Source: an uncultured Oscillospiraceae bacterium (GTDB lineage: Bacteria > Bacillota > Clostridia > Oscillospirales > Oscillospiraceae). Taken from it: DNA of 32,477 bases. Shown one piece after another: positions 22,988-31,114 of this stretch (position 1 is the first letter of the stretch; every line of letters begins with the position of its first letter). Under the pieces are notes generated by a model, which searched no databases, was not told where the DNA came from, and saw nothing but the letters and a program-made list of their open reading frames with translations. Both the position numbers and the translations under genes were made by a program. Location: assembly GCA_944385445.1 (NCBI GenBank), contig CALWXF010000021.1:1-32477 (forward strand). Reading direction: 5' to 3'.

Positions 22988-23681
22988 ACCACTGATTCTG
23001 GTGGTGGAGGACGATACGCCGGTGCGTAACCTCATTACCACCACCTTGAGAGCCCATGACTATCGCTTTCTCACGGCGTCCAACGGAGAGGCAGCGATTT
23101 TGGAGGCATCCTCCCACAACCCTGAGATCATCCTGTTGGATTTGGGTCTGCCCGACATCGATGGGGTAGAGGTCATTCACAGAATTCGTTCCTGGTCCAA
23201 CGTGCCCATCATCGTCATCAGTGCCCGCAGCGAAGATACGGATAAGATTGATGCCCTGGATGCTGGTGCAGATGATTACCTGACCAAACCCTTTTCCGTG
23301 GAAGAACTGCTGGCCCGCCTACGGGTGACGCAGCGGCGGCTGGCTGCGCTGCAGCTGAGCGGCATGAATACCGAGGCGGTGTTCACCAATGGAAAGTTGA
23401 AAGTGGACTATGCTGCGGGCTGTGCATTTCTGGACGGCCAGGAGCTGCATTTGACCCCCAGCGAGTACAAACTCCTGTGTTTGCTGTGTAAAAACGTGGG
23501 AAAGGTGCTGACCCATACCTTTATCACCCAGCAGATTTGGGGTAGAAGCTGGGAGAACGACGTGGCCTCCCTGCGGGTGTTTATGGCCACTCTGCGCAAG
23601 AAGTTGGAAAAAGAGCCAGGCTCTCCCCAGTATATTCAAACCCACATTGGCGTGGGGTATCGCATGATGAAAGTGGAATAG
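22980..23681 (+). CDS. kdpE: KdpE-type response regulator
   Basis: A 233-residue OmpR-family regulator, cognate of KdpD. The receiver has the acidic pair at 11-12, phospho-acceptor D54 in ILLDLGLPDIDG and the lysine in LTKPFSVEE. The winged helix shows HLTPSEYKLLCLLCKNVGKVLTH and the KdpE-like QQIWGRSWENDVASLRVFMATLRKKLE. It overlaps the kdpD stop, so the two are coupled. It probably controls the upstream ktrBA genes or a Kdp system elsewhere. Confidence 0.94.
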   Translation: MNKPLILVVEDDTPVRNLITTTLRAHDYRFLTASNGEAAILEASSHNPEIILLDLGLPDIDGVEVIHRIRSWSNVPIIVISARSEDTDKIDALDAGADDYLTKPFSVEELLARLRVTQRRLAALQLSGMNTEAVFTNGKLKVDYAAGCAFLDGQELHLTPSEYKLLCLLCKNVGKVLTHTFITQQIWGRSWENDVASLRVFMATLRKKLEKEPGSPQYIQTHIGVGYRMMKVE

Positions 23682-23692
23682 TTGGTGCAGAA

Positions 23693-23728
23693 AGCCGCCC
23701 TCCAGAAGTGTTCTTCTGGAGGACGGCT
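23693..23728. terminator. Bidirectional terminator between kdpE and the 505-residue gene
   Basis: AGCCG-CCTCCAGAAG pairs with CTTCTGGAGG-CGGCT around TGTT and continues into CTTTTTCTT on the plus strand. The minus-strand gene at 23736 ends right beside it and probably uses it too. Confidence 0.85.
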
Positions 23729-23735
23729 CTTTTTC

Positions 23736-25253
23736 TTACGGTGAGGGCGGGGCCAGCAAATCCACCGTGAGGTCGGCATACTGCTTTTCGTAGAACACCA
23801 GACGCCACTCCACACGGTCCACAGGTTGGAAGTGGAGGGAGGAGCAAGCCACATGGAGAGGGCCCTGCTGGGTCTCTCCGAAGGCAATGGGGTCTATGGC
23901 CATCACCATGGCAGAATTTGTGGCCACGGGCTGTCCTGGAGCAGCGGGGGCCTGCCGGGGCGGATCACCGTTGTCGCAGGCCACCAGAGACCAGCTGCCA
24001 TCGGGCAGCTCCGGGGTGAGGGTATAGCTCATGGCGAGGTAGTGGTTGGGATACTCCACGCCGGCCTCAGCCAGGTGGCTCCAGTCCATAGCCTGGGCTT
24101 CGTATTCCTGGACGGTCAAGAGGTGCTCTTGTCCTCCATGGTGAAAGACTGCGGTGTCTCCCGGCCCGTGGACCTGGACATGGGGGCCGGGGATGGAGAC
24201 GGCATCGGCGGCCATGGTCACGGACAGGGTGCGGATGTTGGGCTTCCGTTTGGTGGCCCATGGGTAACAGGCCCGCAGAATGACCCAGCCAAAGTGGGGG
24301 TCCAGGCCGTAGTGCTCCATGGCCTGGGCGGCCTCCTCCCCGCAGGCGGAGTACTCCGGCCCCAGACAGGGGTTAAAGGAGGTTCCATAGCTGTGGGTGT
24401 TCTCCAGTCTTCTGCCGTTGAGATGTACGGTGGAGGAAAAATCCAGGCGCAGAGGGTTTTCCAGCTCCAGCTGCATCTGCTCCTGCTGGGAGAAGGAGTG
24501 CTGAGCCCCGTGTGCTGGGTGCAGGTCCCACTTGTCCAGAAAGGCATGGATGTGGGAGGGCTCCACCCGCATACAGAAATCAAGCACCAGTCCCTTGCTG
24601 CACAGGTAGAGGGAGGGGATGAGCCAGTGGTGTCCGGCCCAGTCAAATGCCTGACGGATGGGGACTTCCTGCCCTGGCCGCTCCCGGGTGTGACGGGCCC
24701 AGAATCCGCCTTCAAAGGTGACCTTCCATTCCGGCGCAGGCACAGGGGCCTCCGGGTTCAAATCCAAATCATAAAATTCCTTGGAATATGGGATTTTGCT
24801 GGCATCAAAGTCGGCTTGAAGCTGCTGGAGATAGTCCCAGGGGTGTTCCATGGGGAAAAGCTGGGTGTGCGCTGCCAGCTCTTCCAACACCTGTGCCTGC
24901 TCCCGGGTGGGGGGATGATGGACCAGAAAGTCGGAGAAGGCAGAGGCATCCCACTGCCACGCCTGATCCAATGGAGCCGTACTTCCGCAGGATAGCAGCA
25001 GGCGCAGAAAGTCGGAACAGCTCTGTGCCACCGGGTGCACATAGTGGGGGGCAGGCGCCATGGGAGTGACGGCAAATACCATGTCTCCGAAGCCACGAAT
25101 GGAGCAGTAGTGGATGCCATCCACACCGGCCCAGCCAATGATCGTTGCCCCTTTTGGGGTGCAGAAATAGGCTTCATCCAGATTTCGCTTCTCGAGTCCC
25201 AAGGGGGACAGGTCCAGATTCAACTGGGTAAGCTGACGTTTGGAAATCGGCAT
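23736..25253 (-). CDS. Unrecognised 505-residue cytosolic protein
   Basis: I do not recognise a family. The protein has no signal peptide or transmembrane helix, is rich in Trp, His and Pro, and shows an N-terminal 'GLEKRNLDEAYFCTPKG' block, a middle part with WKVTFEGGFWARHTR and SFNPCLGPEYSACGEEA, and a C-terminal 'VATNSAMVMAIDPIAFGETQ...LHFQPVDRVEWRLVFYEKQYADL' that could be a beta-rich domain. It looks like a well-preserved, expressed gene: AGAAGGAGATACCT precedes the ATG, the codon use matches neighbours and it sits 24 nt after the zinc peptidase. A structural search would be the way to a function. Confidence 0.8.
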   Translation of the reverse strand: MPISKRQLTQLNLDLSPLGLEKRNLDEAYFCTPKGATIIGWAGVDGIHYCSIRGFGDMVFAVTPMAPAPHYVHPVAQSCSDFLRLLLSCGSTAPLDQAWQWDASAFSDFLVHHPPTREQAQVLEELAAHTQLFPMEHPWDYLQQLQADFDASKIPYSKEFYDLDLNPEAPVPAPEWKVTFEGGFWARHTRERPGQEVPIRQAFDWAGHHWLIPSLYLCSKGLVLDFCMRVEPSHIHAFLDKWDLHPAHGAQHSFSQQEQMQLELENPLRLDFSSTVHLNGRRLENTHSYGTSFNPCLGPEYSACGEEAAQAMEHYGLDPHFGWVILRACYPWATKRKPNIRTLSVTMAADAVSIPGPHVQVHGPGDTAVFHHGGQEHLLTVQEYEAQAMDWSHLAEAGVEYPNHYLAMSYTLTPELPDGSWSLVACDNGDPPRQAPAAPGQPVATNSAMVMAIDPIAFGETQQGPLHVACSSLHFQPVDRVEWRLVFYEKQYADLTVDLLAPPSP

Positions 25254-25277
25254 AGGTATCTCCTTCTCTTATCGGGC

Positions 25278-25979
25278 TCAGTTATCTCTGCGCCGATTGC
25301 CCACGATGAGCAGCAGCCGCAGCAGCTGGGCCAGGGACACGGCCAGTGCGGCCACATAGGTCATAGCGGCAGCCCACAGGGTTTTTCTGGCCCCCTCCAT
25401 CTCGTCCTCCGCCAGCAAATGGCCTTGCTCCAGAGCGGCCAGGGCTCGACGGCTGGCGTTGAACTCGGTGGGCAGGGTCAGCAGCTGGAACACCGTAGAC
25501 AGACCGAAGCAGGCGATGCCTGCATAGGCCAGCTGTACCCCCAGATCGCCGGAGACAAACAGCAGGCCGATGAGAATCAGGGGCAGGGCCAGCTTGGAGC
25601 CAATGTTGGTGATGGGGATGATGGCGGCCCGCAGCTTGATGGGGACGTAGTGCACCGCATACTGGATGGCGTGGCCCGCCTCGTGGGCGGCCACACCGAT
25701 GGCGGCGGTGGAGGGGTTGTCATATACGGAGTCGGACAGGCGGATGACATTGGAGCGGGGGTCATAGTGATCGGTCAAATTGCCCGCCACCCGCTCGATG
25801 CGGACGTGGTGCAGCCCGTTGGCATCCAGCACCAGCCGGGCGGCGTCCGCCCCGGTGAGACGGCGGCGGGAGAGCTGCTGGGAATACTTGCGGAAGGTGC
25901 TGTTGACCCGGCTGCTGGCCCACATGGCCAGAATCACAGCGGGCAGTACCAGAACCAAGTAGTATACGTCGAAGAACAT
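25278..25979 (-). CDS. Membrane zinc metallopeptidase (YugP / Zn_peptidase_2 family)
   Basis: A 233-residue membrane peptidase with the zinc-binding HEAGH motif in GVAAHEAGHAIQYA, an N-terminal membrane helix (MFFDVYYLVLVLPAVILAMWA) followed by VNSTFRKYS, and further hydrophobic segments near 130-170 and at the end. These features match the YugP family. I chose the ATG at 25979 as it gives the family's start; the longer frame to 26081 runs back into the terminator region. The ribosome site AGAGTGG is weak. The 505-residue gene follows in the same transcript. Substrates are unknown. Confidence 0.9.
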   Translation of the reverse strand: MFFDVYYLVLVLPAVILAMWASSRVNSTFRKYSQQLSRRRLTGADAARLVLDANGLHHVRIERVAGNLTDHYDPRSNVIRLSDSVYDNPSTAAIGVAAHEAGHAIQYAVHYVPIKLRAAIIPITNIGSKLALPLILIGLLFVSGDLGVQLAYAGIACFGLSTVFQLLTLPTEFNASRRALAALEQGHLLAEDEMEGARKTLWAAAMTYVAALAVSLAQLLRLLLIVGNRRRDN

Positions 25980-26067
25980 GGCGACCACTCTTTCTGTGTT
26001 GAGATACCCTGTATTGTACCCCAAAATTGTGAACAAATCCACCTGGAACGCAAAGCCGGATAACAAG

Positions 26068-26093
26068 AAAAGGAGCCCCACAAGGCTCCTTTT
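26068..26093 (-). terminator. Terminator of the niaR end of the operon
   Basis: AAAAGGAGCC and GGCTCCTTTT form a perfect 10-bp stem with a 6-nt loop. On the minus strand it ends in TTTTCTTG, just after niaR. Confidence 0.85.
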
Positions 26094-26111
26094 TGATACT
26101 GGGTATGGAGT

Positions 26112-26624
26112 TTATTCTTCCACCAAAAATCCCGCTTCCCGCAGCGCCTCCACCAGGCGCTGGAACGCCTGCTCGTCCCGGCACTGCAAGGTGTGCAGGT
26201 GGATGCCGTCGGTGAGCTCGGACAGGGGGCGCATGTCATGGGCCTGGGCCTTCTGGATGAACTGGGATACATCATAGCGGGAGGACAGGTTCAGCTGCCC
26301 CACCAGCTGGCCGTACACCGGGTGTTCCACCACCACCGACTCCACGGTGCAGCCGTGGTCCACCATCAGGTTCAGCTCCTGCTCCATCTCGCTCTCACTG
26401 TGGCGGCAGGCCACCGTGTAGGTGCGCTCGGGGGTAGGGTGGTCCAGCACATACCCCCGGGGGGTGGCGATGATGTTGGCCCCCGAGGCCCGCAGCAGGG
26501 CCACGTCCCCCACGATGATCTGGCGGCTGACCTGGAGGGTGCGGGCCAGAGCGGTGGCGGACAGGGGGCCGTCGGCCTGGGTGAGATAGTCTAAGATGTG
26601 GGTGCGGCGCAGTTGGCTGTTCAT
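26112..26624 (-). CDS. niaR: NAD/niacin-responsive repressor NiaR (3H domain)
   Basis: A 170-residue regulator with an N-terminal winged helix (RRTHILDYLTQADGPLSATALARTLQVSRQIIVGDVALLRASG) and a C-terminal 3H domain whose conserved histidines are visible in ACRHS, VVEHPVYGQL and DGIHLHTL. NiaR proteins repress NAD synthesis or niacin uptake genes when nicotinic acid is bound. No such target is in the window. It is 15 nt downstream of birA in the same direction and is followed by a terminator. Confidence 0.92.
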   Translation of the reverse strand: MNSQLRRTHILDYLTQADGPLSATALARTLQVSRQIIVGDVALLRASGANIIATPRGYVLDHPTPERTYTVACRHSESEMEQELNLMVDHGCTVESVVVEHPVYGQLVGQLNLSSRYDVSQFIQKAQAHDMRPLSELTDGIHLHTLQCRDEQAFQRLVEALREAGFLVEE

Positions 26625-26638
26625 GGGAAATCCTCCTG

Positions 26639-27625
26639 TCAGGAATTGGCCCGGAGAAAGTGGGGGGTGACCCGGCCTGAGGACACCGGGTGGGTGAGGC
26701 CCTGCTGGTCGGTGACCTCCAGGGAGAAGTCGGGGAGAATGGCCTGGGCCATGGCCTGGTAGGTCTCTTTGCCCGTCTCCACCTCCACGGGCTGGTGGAG
26801 GGTGAGACAGTGGGAGCGGTACTGGTGCAGGTATTCCTCACGGTGGCCGGGGAAGCGCTGGGCCATGGTGTGGAGCTCTTGGAGCAGGGTGAGGGCCATG
26901 TGGTTGGGCTCCACCGGATAGCCCTCCAGAGCCAGGGAGGTGGCGATGCCATCCAACCCCAGGTCGTGGAAGGTCTGGGCGGTCTGGCTGAGGTTGATGC
27001 CAACTCCGATGACCACATAGTCCGGCTCACTGCTCTCTCCCAACAGAGACAGCTCGGTGAGGATGCCACACAGCTTGCGGTTGTTTAAGTAGATGTCGTT
27101 GAGCCACTTGATGCGGGCGGGTGCTCCGCAGGCGGTCTCCACCGCCTGGCGCACCGCCACCGCCACCCATCCGGTGAGGGAAAACAGCTCAGACAGCTGC
27201 ACCTGGGGGCGCAGCAGCACAGACAGGTACAGCCCGCCGGGGGGAGAGGCAAAGGTTCGGCCCCGGGTGCCCCGGCCGGAGGTCTGCTCCAGAGCGGCCA
27301 CCACGGTGCCGTGGGGGGCTCCTTGGGCGGCCATGGCCTTGAGCTGGGTGTTGGTGGAGTCCAGCCGATCAAAGACGTGGATGTGCCCCGAGGAGATGGT
27401 GCCGGACAGCCGCCCCTCCAGATAGGGGGCGGAGAGCTGAGGCGGCGGGCCGTCCAGGCGGTAGCCCAGGCGGGTGGAGGAGGAGATGGGCCAGCCCTGC
27501 TCCCGCAGCTGGGACAGCTCCTTCCAGATGGCGCCCCGGGTCACCCCCAGCGCCTGACTCATCTCCTGACCGGAGACATAGCCGGGACGTTGGGCCAGCA
27601 GGGCAATGAGATGATCTTGGTTCAT
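26639..27625 (-). CDS. birA: Biotin--[acetyl-CoA-carboxylase] ligase / biotin repressor BirA
   Basis: A 328-residue bifunctional protein. The N-terminal helix-turn-helix (QRPGYVSGQEMSQALGVTRGAIWKELSQLREQG) marks it as the repressor type. The ligase core shows STNTQLK, the biotinyl-AMP loop SGRGTRGRTF, GGLYLSVLL and IKWLNDIYLNNRKLCGIL. A C-terminal SH3-like domain follows. It activates biotin and attaches it to carboxylases. It lies between htrA and niaR with 14-nt gaps on each side, so all are probably one transcript. Confidence 0.95.
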   Translation of the reverse strand: MNQDHLIALLAQRPGYVSGQEMSQALGVTRGAIWKELSQLREQGWPISSSTRLGYRLDGPPPQLSAPYLEGRLSGTISSGHIHVFDRLDSTNTQLKAMAAQGAPHGTVVAALEQTSGRGTRGRTFASPPGGLYLSVLLRPQVQLSELFSLTGWVAVAVRQAVETACGAPARIKWLNDIYLNNRKLCGILTELSLLGESSEPDYVVIGVGINLSQTAQTFHDLGLDGIATSLALEGYPVEPNHMALTLLQELHTMAQRFPGHREEYLHQYRSHCLTLHQPVEVETGKETYQAMAQAILPDFSLEVTDQQGLTHPVSSGRVTPHFLRANS

Positions 27626-27639
27626 GGTTTGGCCTCCCG

Positions 27640-28878
27640 TCAGGACAGACGGTCGTAGAGGGTGATGGAAATGGGGAGTACCTCCCCGTCCCGTAGCACG
27701 GACAACTCCACAGTGTTACCAACCCCGGTGTCGTTGAGCACTCGGGTCAGGGCGTAGAGGGTGGGGGTGTCCACTCCGTTGGCGGAGAGAATGACGTCCC
27801 CCTCCAGCAGCGCCTCGTGGGCGGGGGTGTCTGCGGTGGTGCTTACCACATAGATGCCGGAGGTGTCGTCCATCTGGACTTCCCGGCACAGAATGCCCAG
27901 GGAAGGCCGGAAGCTCTGCCCGGTGTGAATCATCTGGTTGAGGAAGGGAATGGTGTCGTTGATGGGGATGACCAGGCCCAATCCCTCAATCACAGTGTCA
28001 TTTTCAACCCCGGTGATCTTGGCGGAGGTGATGCCAACCACCTGCCCGTAGGCGTTGGTCAGGGCTCCGCCGGAGTTGCCGGAGTTGAGGGCGGCACTGG
28101 TCTGCAAGAGGTTCATCTCCCTGCCGTCCACCCGAATGGAGCGGGTGGGGGAGGAGATGATGCCATCGGTCATGGTGCCGTGGAGGTAGCCCATGGGGTT
28201 GCCGATGGCGTACACCGAGTCACCCACCGCCAGCTGGTCCGAACTGCCCAGGCGGGCGGGGGTGAGGCCCTGGGCCTCCACCTTCAGCACTGCCAGATCC
28301 AGCTCCTCGTCGTAGCCCACCAGCTTAGCGTCATAGCTGGCCGAGCTGGAGAGCATGGAGACGTCCAGGGACACGCCGCCCTGGATGATGTGGAAATTGG
28401 TGACGATGTATCCAGACTGGGTGAGGACGACACCGGAGCCCACACTGGAGGTGCCGTCGCCCTGGTCGGCGGTGACGCATACCACCGAGGGGAGCACCTG
28501 GTCATAGATCTGGCTGCTGCTGAGGACCTTGGTGTCCTGCTCCTGAACGGAGATGGACACGTTGGGGTCGGGCTGGGCCCAGGGCAGGTCGGCGGGGTCC
28601 CAGTTGGCATTGACCTCCATATGGCGGGAGGGGCTGGGAGCAAAGGAGCCCCGCTGGGAGCTGGAAAGAGAGTTGACCAGATGGACCATACCCAGGTATC
28701 CGCCGAACACCAGGGCGGCAGCGGCCACCAGGCACAGGGACACCACCAACAGCGCCTTGCCCAGACGGCGAGGGCGGCGGTGGGGGGGATTGTTGTAGTG
28801 GATGGGACGGGGTTCCCCTTGGGGCCAGCGGTGTGAGAGATGGTTGGACACGGAAAACGCCTCCTGAATCAGAATCAT
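27640..28878 (-). CDS. HtrA/DegP-like trypsin-type serine protease with PDZ domain
   Basis: A 412-residue membrane-anchored protease of the S1C family. A basic cytosolic N-terminus (residues 1-41) leads to one transmembrane helix (42-67). The protease domain has the triad H163 (VTNFHII), D194 (LDLAVLKV) and S269 (NSGNSGGAL). One PDZ domain (about 325-408) completes it. Its ATG overlaps the kinase stop as ATGA, so the two are coupled. HtrA proteases handle misfolded exported proteins, which fits control by the adjacent two-component system. Confidence 0.93.
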   Translation of the reverse strand: MILIQEAFSVSNHLSHRWPQGEPRPIHYNNPPHRRPRRLGKALLVVSLCLVAAAALVFGGYLGMVHLVNSLSSSQRGSFAPSPSRHMEVNANWDPADLPWAQPDPNVSISVQEQDTKVLSSSQIYDQVLPSVVCVTADQGDGTSSVGSGVVLTQSGYIVTNFHIIQGGVSLDVSMLSSSASYDAKLVGYDEELDLAVLKVEAQGLTPARLGSSDQLAVGDSVYAIGNPMGYLHGTMTDGIISSPTRSIRVDGREMNLLQTSAALNSGNSGGALTNAYGQVVGITSAKITGVENDTVIEGLGLVIPINDTIPFLNQMIHTGQSFRPSLGILCREVQMDDTSGIYVVSTTADTPAHEALLEGDVILSANGVDTPTLYALTRVLNDTGVGNTVELSVLRDGEVLPISITLYDRLS

Positions 28879-30299
28879 GCCCGGGGCAGACTGAAGGTAA
28901 AGGTGGTCAGACCGTCCTGACTGGTGCAGGTGATGGTCTCCTTGTGGCTGTTGAGAATGGTTTTGACGATATACAGACCCAGCCCCACGCCGTCCCGGTT
29001 TTCACTGCGGGAGTGGTCGGCCTTGTGAAAGCGGTCGAAAATGAGGTCCAGCTCCTCCGGGGGGATGGTCTTGCCCTGGTTGCTCACCGACACCGTGGCC
29101 TTGGAGCCCTTGGGGACAATGGACAGGGACAGAGTGCCCTCCTCTTGGGAGAACTTGATGGCGTTGTCCAGCAGGTTGCAGCACACCTGGGTGATGGCGT
29201 CCTGATCGCCCCACACCATCACCGGCTCTTCCGGCAGATTGGTGGCCACCTCCAGGTGTTTTTGGTTGATTTTCCCCTCCAGACTTACCAGGGTGCGCAG
29301 CATGGTCTCGCCCAGGTCAAACTGCTGCTGGGGGGCCCGCTCATCAGACTGGAGCCGGGACAGGTCCAGCATGGACCGCACCAGCCGGGACAGCCGCCGG
29401 GTCTCGGAGGAGATGATGCTCAGATACTCCCGCTCCCGGTCCGGGGGGATGGTTCCGTCCAGAATGCCGTCGGCAAAGCCGGCAATGGTGGTCATGGGGG
29501 TTTTCAGCTCGTGGGAGACGTTGGCGATGAACTCGCTGCGCCGCTGTTCGCTTTTGGACAGGGACTCGGCCATGGCGTTGAAGGCCTCGGCCAGCTCTCC
29601 AATCTCGTCCCGGCGGTTGCCCACGTCCACCCGCACGTCCAGCTTGCCCAGCCCGAACTGACGGGCGGCGGCGGCGATCTCCTTCATGGGCTTGGACTGG
29701 TGCATACTGGTCACCGAGCTGAGGATGGCGGCCACCAGGATGACGGCGCAGGCCACCACAGCGAAGATGGCGGACAGGTCCCGCCACATGGCGGTGATGT
29801 CCGAGGTGTTGGTGGAGAAGAACACCAGGCCTTGCAAGTATCCGCTGGAGCTGGCGACGGGCAGGCCAACCATGAACCGGGCGTTGTCGTACATCCCGTC
29901 TAAGGTGGTCATCCCCTCATAGGCCTGATCGTGGATGACCGTGTTGACGATATCCCTGGGCATGTTCCGGGAGAGCATGTTGTACAGGATCCGTTTTCCG
30001 TCGGTGGCCAGGAGAATGGTGCCGTCGTTGGTGGCTACGATAATATGGGAGTCAGCCACCTGGGCCACCGTGGAAATGTACTGCTGAAACTCATCGGTGG
30101 TCCACACGGTGCTGCCGTTGTTGTTGGCGGCGTATGAAGTATATTCTGCAATGTACTTGGCATTGCGCATGAGGGTGTCCTGCTTTTCCTGTAAGGTATA
30201 CTGGTAGCTCAGGGCGGCGAAGGATGCGCCCAACAGGAGAAAGGACAGCAGGACCATTCCGGCCATGGTGGCAAATTGCCGTCCATACATGGATTTCAT
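28875..30299 (-). CDS. Sensor histidine kinase with HAMP domain
   Basis: A 474-residue membrane kinase. Two transmembrane helices (about 13-33 and 174-196) flank a ~140-residue extracellular sensor. HAMP (198-250) is followed by HisKA with H263 in NVSHELKTPMTT, and the ATPase domain with the N-box NLLDNAIKFS (375-384) and GVGLGLYIV (437-445). AGGAGGT lies 9 nt before the ATG. The response regulator is 27 nt upstream and htrA overlaps its stop. The layout resembles envelope-stress systems such as CssRS or VicRK-related pairs. Confidence 0.94.
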   Translation of the reverse strand: MKSMYGRQFATMAGMVLLSFLLLGASFAALSYQYTLQEKQDTLMRNAKYIAEYTSYAANNNGSTVWTTDEFQQYISTVAQVADSHIIVATNDGTILLATDGKRILYNMLSRNMPRDIVNTVIHDQAYEGMTTLDGMYDNARFMVGLPVASSSGYLQGLVFFSTNTSDITAMWRDLSAIFAVVACAVILVAAILSSVTSMHQSKPMKEIAAAARQFGLGKLDVRVDVGNRRDEIGELAEAFNAMAESLSKSEQRRSEFIANVSHELKTPMTTIAGFADGILDGTIPPDREREYLSIISSETRRLSRLVRSMLDLSRLQSDERAPQQQFDLGETMLRTLVSLEGKINQKHLEVATNLPEEPVMVWGDQDAITQVCCNLLDNAIKFSQEEGTLSLSIVPKGSKATVSVSNQGKTIPPEELDLIFDRFHKADHSRSENRDGVGLGLYIVKTILNSHKETITCTSQDGLTTFTFSLPRA

Positions 30300-30326
30300 G
30301 GATGAGGCACCTCCTGCTCTGTGGGG

Positions 30327-31010
30327 TTAGCCGTTGGATTCAAACTTGTAGCCCACGCCCCACACGGTTTTCAGGCTCCACTTGTCGCTGACCCCCTCCA
30401 GCTTCTCCCGCAGACGCTTGATGTGTACGTCCACGGTGCGGCTGTCGCCGAAGTAGTCAAAGCCCCACACCTCGTCCAGCAGCTGGTTGCGGGTGAATAC
30501 CCGGTTGGGGGAGGAGGCCAGATGGTAGAGAAGCTCCAGCTCTTTGGGTGGGGTGTCCACCCGCTTGCCGTCCACCAGCAGCTCGTAGGAGTCCAGGTTG
30601 ATGACCAGCTTGTCAAAGGCCAGCTTTTTCTCCTTCTGCTCCTCTTCGCCGTATCGGCGCAGTACGGCGTGGACCCGGGCCAGAACTTCCTTCATCTCAA
30701 AGGGCTTGGTGATGTAGTCGTCAGCGCCCAGTTCCAGGCCGTTGACCTTGTCCTCCAGCTCGCCCTTGGCGGTGAGCATGATGATGGGAACCTTGGAGGT
30801 CTCCCGGATTTTACGGCAGATGGACCAGCCGTCCATGCCGGGGAGCATGATGTCCAGCATCACCAGGTCGGGCTGGAACTGCTGGAACTTCTCCAGGCCC
30901 ACCAGTCCATCGTTGGCCACCTGACAGTCCATGGACTCCTTTTCCAGATACAGACGCATCAGGTCGGCAATGTTCTTATCATCTTCCACAATCAATACCT
31001 TACGGGGCAT
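30327..31010 (-). CDS. OmpR/PhoB-family response regulator
   Basis: A 227-residue regulator with acidic pair ED at 9-10, phospho-acceptor D53 in LVMLDIMLPGMDG, the lysine in YITKPFEMKEV, and a winged-helix DNA-binding half (PPKELELLYHLASSPNRVFTRNQLLDEVWGFDYFGDSRTVDVHIKRLREKL). The high identity to the YycF/PhoP type of core is evident. It is the first gene of the RR-HK-htrA-birA-niaR row. A TATAAT (31076-31071, minus strand) about 60 bp upstream is the likely -10 box; no clear -35 box is present. Confidence 0.94.
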   Translation of the reverse strand: MPRKVLIVEDDKNIADLMRLYLEKESMDCQVANDGLVGLEKFQQFQPDLVMLDIMLPGMDGWSICRKIRETSKVPIIMLTAKGELEDKVNGLELGADDYITKPFEMKEVLARVHAVLRRYGEEEQKEKKLAFDKLVINLDSYELLVDGKRVDTPPKELELLYHLASSPNRVFTRNQLLDEVWGFDYFGDSRTVDVHIKRLREKLEGVSDKWSLKTVWGVGYKFESNG

Positions 31011-31114
31011 AACTCGTCACCCTTTCTTTTTGTATGGAGAGGGGCTCTCCTGAAGTTCTGTGGTACTTGTATTATAGCCTGGGGTTTTGGTGAATTGGAG
31101 AAATTTTTGTAAAT

